64,000 nucleotides of DNA from Mediterraneibacter massiliensis. GTDB taxonomy: Bacteria > Bacillota > Clostridia > Lachnospirales > Lachnospiraceae. A program made the translations under genes and the position numbers. Location: positions 1,017,353 to 1,081,352 of the forward strand of contig NZ_LN913001.1 in NCBI RefSeq assembly GCF_001487105.1. Reading direction: 5' to 3'. This document shows positions 1 to 7,920 of this stretch, piece by piece. The notes below the pieces were generated by a model, which had not been told where the DNA came from, searched no databases, and saw only the letters and a list, made by a program, of their open reading frames with translations. How positions within the stretch are numbered: the stretch's first letter is position 1; every line of letters begins with the position of its first letter.

Positions 1-827
1 CGGGGGAGGTCGTGATCGTGAGTGTTTATGCAGAGTCACCAGCTGCTGACGCTGGACTCAAGGAAGGGGATGTCCTGTACCGGGTAGATGAGCATACGAT
101 AGTAGATGAGAGCCTGACCGAGATCGTATCCTGGATTAAAGGAAAACAAGGAACAGAAGTAGATCTGTATGTGCGAAGAGACGGTGAGGAACTGAAACTG
201 ACTGCCGTGCGTGACGAGATCGAGGCGCAGACAGTGGAATACGAGATGAAAGATGGGCAGATCGGGTATATAGCGGTCAGCGAATTTGACGAGGTGACCT
301 ATGAACAATTCAAGGGAGCGCTTCAAGATTTAGAAGAACAAGGTATGCAGGGGCTGGTGATAGATCTGCGCAGCAATCCCGGTGGAAATATGGACACAGT
401 GACAGATATGCTTAAATTGATACTGCCGGAGGGGACGATTGTTTCCACAAAAGATAAATATGGGAATGAAGAAAAAATCACCTGTGACGGGGAACATAAA
501 TTTACCAAGCCACTGGCCGTACTTGTGAATCAGTATAGCGCGAGCGCGTCCGAAATTTTCACGGGAGCCGTGCAGGATTATAAGATCGGGACGATTGTGG
601 GGACGACGACCTATGGAAAAGGTGTCGTGCAGCAGCTGATCGATCTGGAAGACGGAACGTATTTAAAATTAACGATCGCAGAATACTATACACCAAGTGG
701 AAGAAGTATCAACGGAACCGGGATCACACCGGATATAGAGGTGGAATATGAGGCGGACGCAGAGAATCCGGATGCAGATAACCAGTTGGAGAAAGCGCTG
801 GAAACAGTGCGTTCGGAAATAGAATAG
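1..827 (+). CDS. S41 family C-terminal processing peptidase (partial, 5' end outside window)
   Basis: This is the C-terminal part of a CtpA/Prc-type serine protease, which acts outside the membrane and cleaves proteins near their C termini. The frame is open to the left edge (first full codon at base 3), so the start lies upstream; the GTG at 12 is internal. A PDZ domain comes first (SPAADAGLKEGD region), followed by the S41 core. Visible catalytic elements are the Ser in SASASEIF and the Lys in TYGKGVVQ, the usual Ser-Lys dyad. The tail is acidic. The family assignment is secure. The substrate is unknown, and the signal anchor cannot be seen because it is outside the window. Confidence 0.93.
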   Translation, partial: GEVVIVSVYAESPAADAGLKEGDVLYRVDEHTIVDESLTEIVSWIKGKQGTEVDLYVRRDGEELKLTAVRDEIEAQTVEYEMKDGQIGYIAVSEFDEVTYEQFKGALQDLEEQGMQGLVIDLRSNPGGNMDTVTDMLKLILPEGTIVSTKDKYGNEEKITCDGEHKFTKPLAVLVNQYSASASEIFTGAVQDYKIGTIVGTTTYGKGVVQQLIDLEDGTYLKLTIAEYYTPSGRSINGTGITPDIEVEYEADAENPDADNQLEKALETVRSEIE

Positions 828-866
828 ACGCAGAATAAAAAGAAGACCGGAGAGAAAGAAGAATAT

Positions 867-1298
867 ATGATAAGAGAGTATAGGCAGAACGATACAGAAA
901 GTATTATGCGAATATGGCTGGAAGGAAATAGGGAAGCCCATGCGTTTATACCTGCAGAATATTGGCATTCCCATTATGCGCAGACAAAAAAGGCTTTGCC
1001 CGAGGCAGATCTGTTTCTCTATGAAAAGGAGCAGCAGATCTGTGGATTTGCAGGAATGACAGGAGAATATCTTGCGGGAATATTTGTCAGGAAAGACTGC
1101 CGCTGTGCCGGTATTGGAAAAAAATTATTGGATAAGATAAAACAGAAATATCCTTCCGTGACTCTGCATGTGTACCAGAAGAACAGGCGTGCTCAAGAAT
1201 TCTATCTAAGAGAAGGGTTCCGGATCGTTTTGGAAGAAATAGATGAGGAGACAAAAGAAGCAGAATACAAGATGAATTGGAGGAAAAATAAGAGTTAA
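867..1298 (+). CDS. GNAT family N-acetyltransferase
   Basis: A 143-residue single-domain GNAT enzyme that would transfer an acetyl group from acetyl-CoA to an unidentified amine. The acetyl-CoA loop is visible as RCAGIGKKLLDKI, after the beta strand LAGIFVRKDC. The C-terminal YQKNRRAQEFYLREGF segment is the usual beta-6/alpha-4 signature. The start is an ATG 39 bases after the preceding protease gene, with GAGAGAAAGAAG upstream, and the next gene follows within 20 bases, so a short transcription unit is likely. The substrate cannot be inferred from the neighbours. Confidence 0.85.
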   Translation: MIREYRQNDTESIMRIWLEGNREAHAFIPAEYWHSHYAQTKKALPEADLFLYEKEQQICGFAGMTGEYLAGIFVRKDCRCAGIGKKLLDKIKQKYPSVTLHVYQKNRRAQEFYLREGFRIVLEEIDEETKEAEYKMNWRKNKS

Positions 1299-1317
1299 AG
1301 GAGAGTATACAGATGGG

Positions 1318-2175
1318 ATGAAAAAAGAGAGAGCGAAAAAAATGATCATAGATATAGGTTTTGATATCGCAGGAAGTATTTTTTACGCACTGGGCATTTA
1401 TACATTTGCTAAGACAGCAGATTTTGCGCCCGGCGGCGTGTCCGGACTTGCGCTGATCATCCACCATTTATGGGGACTTCCTATCGGATTGACAACACTT
1501 GCCATTAATATCCCACTGATCATGTTAAGTTTTCGTATTGTAGGGAAGCAATTTTTGTTTAAGACGGCACGCAGTATGATCTTTTGTACGATTTTTTTGG
1601 ATGTCATATTTCCGTATACGCCGTCTTATGTGGGGACGCCTTTTTTGGCGGCTTTGTATTCAGGTGTATGCTTGGGCGTGGGAATGGCTCTGTTCTATAT
1701 GCGGGGGTCTTCATCAGGAGGAATCGACTTTCTTACTATGTCGATCAAGGCGCTGAAACCGCACTTTTCTCTCGGCGCAGTGACGATGGCGATCGATCTT
1801 TTCATTATTCTGCTCGGCTGGCCGGTATTCGGAAATATAGATTCTGTTCTGTATGGACTTGCGGCGACATTTGTGACTTCTGTCGTGCTTGACAAAATAC
1901 TATATGGCATGGGAGCAGGAAGGCTGCTGATCATCATTACAGATCATGGGCAGGAAGTGGCAGAGAAGATCGGAGATCGTATTGAGAGGGGAGCCACCGC
2001 CATACAGGCGAGAGGAACCTACACAGAAGCGCATAAAGAAGTCCTTTTGTGTGCATGTTCTGCTTCACAGGCATATATAGTAAAGAATACAGCACATGAA
2101 GCGGATCCGGCCGCTTTTGTGATGGTGACGGAGACAAGCGAAGTGTTCGGAGAAGGATTTATGGAATATAAATAG
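1318..2175 (+). CDS. YitT family membrane protein (DUF161 plus DUF2179)
   Basis: A 285-residue integral membrane protein of the YitT family, whose transport role is poorly defined. The N-terminal two thirds hold about five to six hydrophobic helices with the family's Gly-rich segments (APGGVSGLALIIHH and MRGSSSGGIDFL). The last ~90 residues form the soluble DUF2179 domain (RLLIIITDHGQEVAEKI onward). The start was chosen at the ATG at 1318, behind AAAGGAGAG; an ATG at 1313 runs into a stop after two codons. Length and domain order are normal for the family. Confidence 0.88.
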   Translation: MKKERAKKMIIDIGFDIAGSIFYALGIYTFAKTADFAPGGVSGLALIIHHLWGLPIGLTTLAINIPLIMLSFRIVGKQFLFKTARSMIFCTIFLDVIFPYTPSYVGTPFLAALYSGVCLGVGMALFYMRGSSSGGIDFLTMSIKALKPHFSLGAVTMAIDLFIILLGWPVFGNIDSVLYGLAATFVTSVVLDKILYGMGAGRLLIIITDHGQEVAEKIGDRIERGATAIQARGTYTEAHKEVLLCACSASQAYIVKNTAHEADPAAFVMVTETSEVFGEGFMEYK

Positions 2176-2221
2176 AAACTCATCTGGAATAGCTGCCGTA
2201 TAAAAGTTTATAAAAATTTTA

Positions 2222-2248
2222 TTAGCACTCTTATTTAAAGAGTGCTAA
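2222..2248. promoter_or_regulatory. CIRCE operator (HrcA binding site)
   Basis: The sequence is a perfect inverted repeat TTAGCACTC-N9-GAGTGCTAA, identical to the consensus CIRCE element bound by the heat-shock repressor HrcA. It lies 8 bases upstream of the -35 box of the htpG promoter, so htpG is predicted to be derepressed on heat shock together with groESL and dnaK. Confidence 0.93.
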
Positions 2249-2255
2249 TTTTGTA

Positions 2256-2284
2256 TTGACTTTTAAAATCTGCTGTATTAGAAT
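2256..2284 (+). promoter_or_regulatory. Sigma-A promoter of htpG
   Basis: TTGACT (2256-2261) and TAGAAT (2279-2284) are separated by 17 bases, immediately downstream of the CIRCE operator and about 85 bases ahead of the htpG start codon. Confidence 0.8.
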
Positions 2285-2369
2285 ATCTCTTAGATGTTGA
2301 ATGTACCCTCTCTTATTTGCTGTATAGTTTGCCGAGAGAGGAAAAAATGTAGAAAGAGGAGTGTTATCT

Positions 2370-4433
2370 ATGGCAACAAAAAAAGGTAATTTATCGATTG
2401 ACAGTGAGAATATATTTCCTATTATAAAAAAATGGGTATATTCCGATCATGATATCTTTTTCCGTGAGATGGTATCAAACGGATGTGACGCGATCACGAA
2501 GTTAAAGAAACTGGATATGATGGGGGAATATGAACTTCCGGAAGAGTATAAGGCAAAGATCCAGGTGATCGTAAATCCGGAGGAAAAAACGCTGAAATTT
2601 GTTGATAACGGTCTTGGTATGACAGCGGACGAAGTGGAAGAGTACATTACCCAGATCGCATTTTCCGGCGCTACACAATTCTTGGAGAAATACAAGGATA
2701 AAACTACAGAAGATGAGATGATAGGACATTTCGGACTTGGCTTTTATTCTGCGTTTATGGTGGCAGATGAGGTGCAGATCGATACATTGTCTTATAAAGA
2801 AGGAGCAGTACCTGTACATTGGGCAAGCCAGGGCGGCACAGAATACGAGATGCAGGATGGAAATAAGACGACGGTGGGCACAGAGATCACTCTGTTCTTA
2901 AATGAAGATAGTCTGGAATTTGCAAATGAATACAGAGCACGGGAAGTGCTTGAGAAATATTGTTCATTCATGCCGGTAGAAATTTTCCTTTCCAAGGCGA
3001 ATGCAGAACCACAGTATGATACTATAGATGAAGAGGATGTATTGGATACAGATACGGTGGTTGAACATATTACGGAAGAACCGAAAGAGGGAGAAGAAGG
3101 CGAGCCAAAGAAGAAGGCAAAAATCGTAAGACGTCCTGTCTCAATCAGTGATATACATCCTCTCTGGGGGAAAAATCCAAGCGCATGTACGAAAGAAGAG
3201 TATATTGAATTTTATCGAAAAGTATTCATGGATTATAAAGAGCCTTTGTTCTGGATCCATCTGAATATGGATTATCCGTTCAATTTGAAAGGGATCCTGT
3301 ATTTTCCGAAGATCAATATGGAGTACGAATCTATTGAAGGAACGATTAAGCTATACAATAACCAGGTATTTATCGCAGACAATATCAAAGAAGTCATCCC
3401 AGAGTTTCTGATGGTGCTAAAGGGTGTGATCGATTGTCCGGATCTGCCTCTGAACGTATCCAGAAGTGCATTGCAAAATGACGGATTTGTAAACAAAGTG
3501 GCGGATTATATTTCTAAAAAAGTGGCGGATAAACTGACCGGAATGTTTAAAACAGACAGAGAAAGCTATGAGAAATATTGGGATGATATCAGTCCGTTTA
3601 TCAAATTCGGCTGCCTGAAAGATGAGAAATTCGGGGAGAAGATGAAAGATTCTATGCTTTATAAGAATCTGGAGCACAAGTATTTGACACTAGATGACGT
3701 TATCAAAGAAAATGGCGGCTCCCAGGAAGAACAAGACGAAAATACAGATAAAGCAGAACCGGAAAAACAGGAAACTGAAGCAGGGCAGGATACAGATACC
3801 CAGGAGGCGGAGAAGGAAGAAAAGAAGACGAATATCTATTATGTAACGGATGAGGTGCAGCAGAGTCAGTATATCAATATGTTTAAGGCGCAGGGACAGG
3901 ATGCGGTGATCCTGACACATAATATCGATTCTGCCTTTGTAAGCTATCTGGAACAAAAACATCAGGATATTCATTTCTTACGGATAGACGCGGATGTACA
4001 CGAATCTATGAAAGATGAAGTGGCGGAAGAAGAAAAGGAAGAATTTAAAAAGACAACAGACAGTCTGGTAGAGATCTTCAGAAAAGAGTTGAACAATGAT
4101 AAACTAGATGTTAAAGTAGAGAAACTAAAAGACGAGCAGGTGGCTTCCATGGCAGTTCTCTCGGAAGAAAGCAGAAGAATGGAAGAGATGATGAAAATGT
4201 ATGGAATGAGCGGTATGGATATGAGTGCATTTGGAAGCAAAGCAACCTTGATCCTAAACGCAAACCATCCGCTTGTAAAATTCCTTGTGGAGCATAAACG
4301 CAGTAAAAATGTGCCAATCATCTGCAAACAACTCTATGATCTGGCAATGCTTGCACATAAACCTTTGAGTCCGGAAGAAATGACGGCATTTGTGCAGAGA
4401 AGCAATGAGATCATGCTGCTTCTGACAAAATAA
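2370..4433 (+). CDS. htpG: Molecular chaperone HtpG (Hsp90)
   Basis: A 687-residue cytosolic ATP-dependent chaperone of the Hsp90 family. The N-terminal GHKL ATPase domain is evident from FREMVSNGCDAI, DNGLGMT and the lid motif GHFGLGFYSAF. The middle domain includes PLNVSRSALQND, which carries the conserved catalytic Arg. The C-terminal dimerisation domain ends in LLLTK. The acidic, Glu/Lys-rich insert around residues 455-490 is longer than in Escherichia coli HtpG. The ATG at 2370 was chosen because AGAGGAG stands 9 bases upstream; the GTG at 2361 overlaps that ribosome binding site. A CIRCE operator and a sigma-A promoter precede the gene and a terminator follows, so it is transcribed alone under HrcA control. 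Confidence 0.96.
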   Translation: MATKKGNLSIDSENIFPIIKKWVYSDHDIFFREMVSNGCDAITKLKKLDMMGEYELPEEYKAKIQVIVNPEEKTLKFVDNGLGMTADEVEEYITQIAFSGATQFLEKYKDKTTEDEMIGHFGLGFYSAFMVADEVQIDTLSYKEGAVPVHWASQGGTEYEMQDGNKTTVGTEITLFLNEDSLEFANEYRAREVLEKYCSFMPVEIFLSKANAEPQYDTIDEEDVLDTDTVVEHITEEPKEGEEGEPKKKAKIVRRPVSISDIHPLWGKNPSACTKEEYIEFYRKVFMDYKEPLFWIHLNMDYPFNLKGILYFPKINMEYESIEGTIKLYNNQVFIADNIKEVIPEFLMVLKGVIDCPDLPLNVSRSALQNDGFVNKVADYISKKVADKLTGMFKTDRESYEKYWDDISPFIKFGCLKDEKFGEKMKDSMLYKNLEHKYLTLDDVIKENGGSQEEQDENTDKAEPEKQETEAGQDTDTQEAEKEEKKTNIYYVTDEVQQSQYINMFKAQGQDAVILTHNIDSAFVSYLEQKHQDIHFLRIDADVHESMKDEVAEEEKEEFKKTTDSLVEIFRKELNNDKLDVKVEKLKDEQVASMAVLSEESRRMEEMMKMYGMSGMDMSAFGSKATLILNANHPLVKFLVEHKRSKNVPIICKQLYDLAMLAHKPLSPEEMTAFVQRSNEIMLLLTK

Positions 4434-4460
4434 GAAAAAGCGGTACGTAAATGAAAAAAG

Positions 4461-4494
4461 CGGGTAAGCGAAAGGGCGGGCTTACCCGTTTTTT
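4461..4494 (+). terminator. Rho-independent terminator of htpG
   Basis: A 9-bp perfect stem, CGGGTAAGC (4461-4469) with GCTTACCCG (4480-4488), is followed directly by six T. Confidence 0.9.
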
Positions 4495-4534
4495 AGACTG
4501 TGCGTGATAAGATTGCTTTGGCAAGTGAAAGTGT

Positions 4535-5023
4535 TTAGATTTCCGGTTCAAAAGCAATTTTTTTCTGTATAAAAAACTTTTGTACATTTTTATCCCAGAC
4601 ATGCTCCAGAGATTTATCCATTGTGAAAATATGGAGGGAAGTTCCTGTTACACAGCTTAGAGAAGCACCTTCGTATTTAAGATTCAGATAAAGTCCCTGA
4701 ACAGATTCCGGCTGAAAATCTAACTGGTTTTGTTCGATCAGACGAGCGATGTTTTTAGGAGACAGACAGAAAATAAATTGAAAGCTCAAAGGGGTTCGTT
4801 TGCCTTTGATAATAGAAAAGCAATATTCACGTATATCGCTCCAGGAAGAATACTGTGGAAGATCTTCCGCGGCATCGAAAAAATTTTTTTGCATATATCC
4901 ATCGATCGTAAATGTGTTGAAAGTAACGATCTTGCCTTCGATAAAGAGAAAATGATCAAATGTATCAGATAAGAGCAGATGACGCATAAATTCTTTGGTG
5001 TGTGTCAGTTTTAAAGAAATCAT
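4535..5023 (-). CDS. DUF5721 family protein
   Basis: A 162-residue cytosolic protein of unknown function, matching the DUF5721 family that I know mainly from Lachnospiraceae genomes. Recognisable stretches are MRHLLLSDTFDHF, the central KGKRTPLSFQF and the C-terminal TGTSLHIFTMDKSLEHVWD. There is no signal peptide, membrane segment or catalytic motif that I can identify. The ATG at 5023 was chosen because GGGAGG precedes it at good spacing; the upstream ATG of the longer frame has no such site. It faces the end of htpG, is separated from it by the htpG terminator, and has no obvious partner. Confidence 0.75.
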   Translation of the reverse strand: MISLKLTHTKEFMRHLLLSDTFDHFLFIEGKIVTFNTFTIDGYMQKNFFDAAEDLPQYSSWSDIREYCFSIIKGKRTPLSFQFIFCLSPKNIARLIEQNQLDFQPESVQGLYLNLKYEGASLSCVTGTSLHIFTMDKSLEHVWDKNVQKFFIQKKIAFEPEI

Positions 5024-5158
5024 AGAAACCTCCCGAATCAAGCTTTTGCACATAAGATTTTGTTGAAGCTGTATTTATAAGTATAACACATTCGGGCAAA
5101 GCCAGAAAGAGAGCGAAAACAAAAAATAGAGCAAAGAAGAAAGTGTGGATATAAAAGA

Positions 5159-5184
5159 GGCTGCCGAAATTACCATCGGCAGCC
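5159..5184 (-). terminator. Terminator of the glutamate dehydrogenase gene
   Basis: A 9-bp perfect stem, GGCTGCCGA (5159-5167) with TCGGCAGCC (5176-5184), sits just beyond the stop codon. On the minus strand it is followed by a TCTTTTA run. Confidence 0.8.
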
Positions 5185-5192
5185 CTTGCTTG

Positions 5193-6458
5193 TTAAGGCC
5201 AGATTCCTCTGAGATTTTTTGCGTCTACCACACGTTTTACAGCGATCAGATATGCACCGGTACGTAGTGTAGTCTCTTTTTCTTTAGAAATATCCCATAC
5301 AGCTTTAAATGCCTGATCCATGATGGTTTTTAACTGTTCGTTTACGTGTTCTTCACTCCAGCTGACAGATTGGATATTCTGTACCCATTCGAAATAAGAT
5401 ACAACAACACCACCGGCATTTGCCAAGATGTCCGGCACGAGTACGATACCTTTCTTTTGCAGGATCTCATCCGCCTCTATAGAAGTCGGTCCGTTAGCCG
5501 CTTCCACAATGACTTTTGCACGGATGCGGTCAGCATTGTCTTTATGGATCTGATTTTCTAATGCGGCAGGGACAAGAAGCGTTGTTTCTAACTCTAGTAA
5601 TTCTTCATTTGTGATGTGTTTTACATTCTCCTTTTCGTAGCCTTCCAGAAGATTGCCGCGTTTTGCGTTTATGTATTCGAGAATATCCGGAATATCCAGT
5701 CCATCTTCGCAGTAAAGTCCTCCAGATACATCGCTTACCCCCAGGATTTTCATACCGGCCATGTGCAGAAGTTTAGCAGAAACACTTCCTACATTTCCCA
5801 TGCCCTGTACAACAGCAGTCGTGCCGCTGATCGGTATCTGCAAGGCACGCAGTACATTTAAAGAGGTGATCATAACTCCACGGCCTGTTGCTTCACTTCT
5901 TCCCAATGCGCCTCCTAATTCCAGTGGCTTGCCAGTTACGACGCCAGGTACACAGTGCCCTTTGAGCATGCTGTATGTATCCATGATCCATCCCATGACT
6001 GTGGCATTGGTTCCTACATCAGGAGCCGGAATATCTTGCTCTGGTCCGATGATTGGAGCAATCATCGCCGTAAAACGACGGGTCAGACGACGGAGCTCCT
6101 CTTCTGATAAAGTAGTAGGATCACAGACGATTCCGCCTTTACCTCCCCCATAAGGGATGTTGACAACTGCGCACTTAAAAGTCATCCATGCAGCCAGAGC
6201 TTTTACTTCGTCTTCATTTACATTTTGATGATATCGTATCCCGCCTTTTGCAGGCCCTCTGGACGTAGAGTGTTGGACGCGGTATCCTTCGAAAACACGG
6301 ACGCTGCCGTCGTCCATGCAGACAGGAACAGAAACTTTTAACTCACGTTCCGGATACAGGACAGCTTCATAATCACTGTGTGAATAGCCCAAAATAGCAG
6401 CTGCTTTATTCACTGTTGAAACGACATTTTCATAAGGATTATATTTGTCAGTACTCAT
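5193..6458 (-). CDS. gdhA: Glutamate dehydrogenase (Glu/Leu/Phe/Val family)
   Basis: A 421-residue cytosolic enzyme for the reversible oxidative deamination of glutamate to 2-oxoglutarate and ammonia. The N-terminal substrate domain has GPAKGGIRYH (Lys71), WMTFKCAVVNIPYGGGKGG (Lys95 and catalytic Lys107) and the catalytic Asp of APDVGTN. The Rossmann domain carries VVQGMGNVGS, followed by an Asp-containing VSDVSGG that suggests NAD. The start is the ATG at 6458 with AAGAAGGAAAA upstream; the longer frame adds an unlikely leader. It lies downstream of the kinase/enolase-like pair. A 13-base sequence in its promoter region is also found at the operator of the divergent island, which suggests shared control. 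The exact amino acid cannot be proven from sequence. Confidence 0.9.
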   Translation of the reverse strand: MSTDKYNPYENVVSTVNKAAAILGYSHSDYEAVLYPERELKVSVPVCMDDGSVRVFEGYRVQHSTSRGPAKGGIRYHQNVNEDEVKALAAWMTFKCAVVNIPYGGGKGGIVCDPTTLSEEELRRLTRRFTAMIAPIIGPEQDIPAPDVGTNATVMGWIMDTYSMLKGHCVPGVVTGKPLELGGALGRSEATGRGVMITSLNVLRALQIPISGTTAVVQGMGNVGSVSAKLLHMAGMKILGVSDVSGGLYCEDGLDIPDILEYINAKRGNLLEGYEKENVKHITNEELLELETTLLVPAALENQIHKDNADRIRAKVIVEAANGPTSIEADEILQKKGIVLVPDILANAGGVVVSYFEWVQNIQSVSWSEEHVNEQLKTIMDQAFKAVWDISKEKETTLRTGAYLIAVKRVVDAKNLRGIWP

Positions 6459-6498
6459 TATATTTTCCTTCTTTCTTAGAATTTGAAACGAAAAGAAA

Positions 6499-6514
6499 TA
6501 TGCAATATATTGCA
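6499..6514. promoter_or_regulatory. Operator-like palindrome upstream of gdhA
   Basis: TGCAATATATTGCA (6501-6514) is a perfect 14-bp palindrome 43 bases upstream of the gdhA start. The segment TATGCAATATATT (6499-6511) recurs exactly at 9557-9569 inside the promoter of the ornithine-cyclodeaminase-family gene. I infer a shared transcription-factor site. Confidence 0.55.
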
Positions 6515-6558
6515 AAGAAACAAAATAACTACAAAATTCCTATAAACCTATTTTTTAT

Positions 6559-6603
6559 GTATACCCAAAGCAGGGTGAAGAAATAGAGGCACTTTGGGTA
6601 TAC
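6559..6603. repeat. 12-bp inverted repeat between the enolase-like gene and gdhA
   Basis: GTATACCCAAAG (6559-6570) and CTTTGGGTATAC (6592-6603) are perfect inverted copies with a 21-base loop. There is no long T run on the minus strand directly after the stem. It could end the enolase-like transcript or act as an operator or attenuator ahead of gdhA. Confidence 0.6.
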
Positions 6604-6642
6604 AGTTCATAAAATTCAAATATAGGAAGTAAGCGTATACTA

Positions 6643-7917
6643 TTAAAATTTCAAGAGCGGCGTAATATCTGCCAGTTTACAATTGGGAGCCAAGTCGCAG
6701 GCGCGCATAAGGAAATTCAGTTTATCGATACGTTCTCCGGAACGTGGAGCGCCGTTTTTGATAAAGCCTACCTGAAGTCCTACAGCGAGATCCATGACTA
6801 CATCACCGATCACGCCGCCGGCTCTGCCGGAAGGGGTGGCGATCAGCTGATGTGCTTTGGCAAATTCATACGTATGCAAAGCTTCTGTGATCGTTCCGAC
6901 CTGGTTGGGTTTTAAAATGAAACCATCCAGGGCATCTAGATCATACGCTCGTTTGAGTCTGTTTAAGTTTGTGACGATAAAATCATCTCCCAGAAGATTG
7001 GTACGAGTGATTATTTTATGTGCTTTCGGATAAGATTCCCAATCTTCCTCATCCAATAGATCTTCGATAAAGACAAAATTAAATTTTTCTGTCAATCCTT
7101 TTACATAATCGATCAAAACATCCGCAGAAACACGTTCTCCTTTCAAAAGGTACGTATTGGTTTCTCTGTCATACATTTCGCTGGAAGCACAGTCGAATGC
7201 AAAGCCAATCTTTCCGGTATATCCGCAGTTTTCAATTGCTTCGGACATCAGATTTAAGTTTACTTCCGGATCTTCGCTTGGGGAAGCGTATCCATAGGAG
7301 GGCGCTACGACTGGTTTGTGTCCCAAATATTTTGTGAGTACTTTTTCCAATTCCTGGAATGTATTGATCCCCATCTCTACAGATTCATAAATACTGGATG
7401 CTCCGTAGGGCATGATGATAAATTCATTAAAAGGCTGCGTCAAGTTTTCATAATGCCCGCCATTGATCACATTAAAACTTGGAACGGGTACAGTTTGTAT
7501 ATTTCCGCCGGCTATATATTCATATAAGGTCTGATGGGAAGCCTCGGCGGCAGCTCTGAAAAGAGCGATAGAGGTAGAATAAATCGCATTTCCTCCCAGA
7601 TTCTTTTTCTCGGGTGTACCGTCTAAGTCGATCATGATCTGATCCAGTTCCTCCTGATGGCTGACATCTTTTCCGATCAGCGCCGGTGCAAGGATCGTAT
7701 TTACATTGTCTACTGCCTTATGTACACTTAATCCATGATATTCTGCCGGATCATTGTCCCGCAGTACACAGGATTCGAACATGCCTACAGAAGAACCGGT
7801 AGGAGCACAGCCTCTCCCCAAAAAACCGTCTTCTGTTACAACGTCTACTTCTACCATAGGGCGGCATTTACAGTCTACGATCTGACGTGCATGGACAGAT
7901 TTGATTTTAGAATTCAT
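6643..7917 (-). CDS. Divergent enolase-superfamily protein (phosphopyruvate hydratase-like)
   Basis: A 424-residue protein that aligns end to end with enolase, which dehydrates 2-phosphoglycerate to phosphoenolpyruvate. By my manual alignment it keeps the metal ligands (Asp242, Glu285, Asp311/312), the general-base Lys336 in LKPNQVGT, Lys387 in IKNGAP and Glu165. It lacks hallmark enolase residues. The VGDEGG motif with catalytic Glu211 is replaced by VAPSYG, and the SHRSGE motif with the substrate-contacting His373-Arg374 is replaced by TPSGRAGG. The His159 loop is also altered. The start is 3 bases downstream of the kinase stop, so the two are translationally coupled. A 2-phospho-hydroxyacid dehydratase with an altered substrate is a reasonable inference; a normal enolase is unlikely. 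Confidence 0.8.
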   Translation of the reverse strand: MNSKIKSVHARQIVDCKCRPMVEVDVVTEDGFLGRGCAPTGSSVGMFESCVLRDNDPAEYHGLSVHKAVDNVNTILAPALIGKDVSHQEELDQIMIDLDGTPEKKNLGGNAIYSTSIALFRAAAEASHQTLYEYIAGGNIQTVPVPSFNVINGGHYENLTQPFNEFIIMPYGASSIYESVEMGINTFQELEKVLTKYLGHKPVVAPSYGYASPSEDPEVNLNLMSEAIENCGYTGKIGFAFDCASSEMYDRETNTYLLKGERVSADVLIDYVKGLTEKFNFVFIEDLLDEEDWESYPKAHKIITRTNLLGDDFIVTNLNRLKRAYDLDALDGFILKPNQVGTITEALHTYEFAKAHQLIATPSGRAGGVIGDVVMDLAVGLQVGFIKNGAPRSGERIDKLNFLMRACDLAPNCKLADITPLLKF

Positions 7918-7920
7918 AGG

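Noticed and set aside
1584..1892. 102-codon frame inside the YitT gene
   Set aside because: It is a shadow frame with no ribosome binding site and no family features.
6643..7917. Calling the gene a standard glycolytic enolase
   Set aside because: Two catalytic motifs are missing and its operon partners are not glycolytic.
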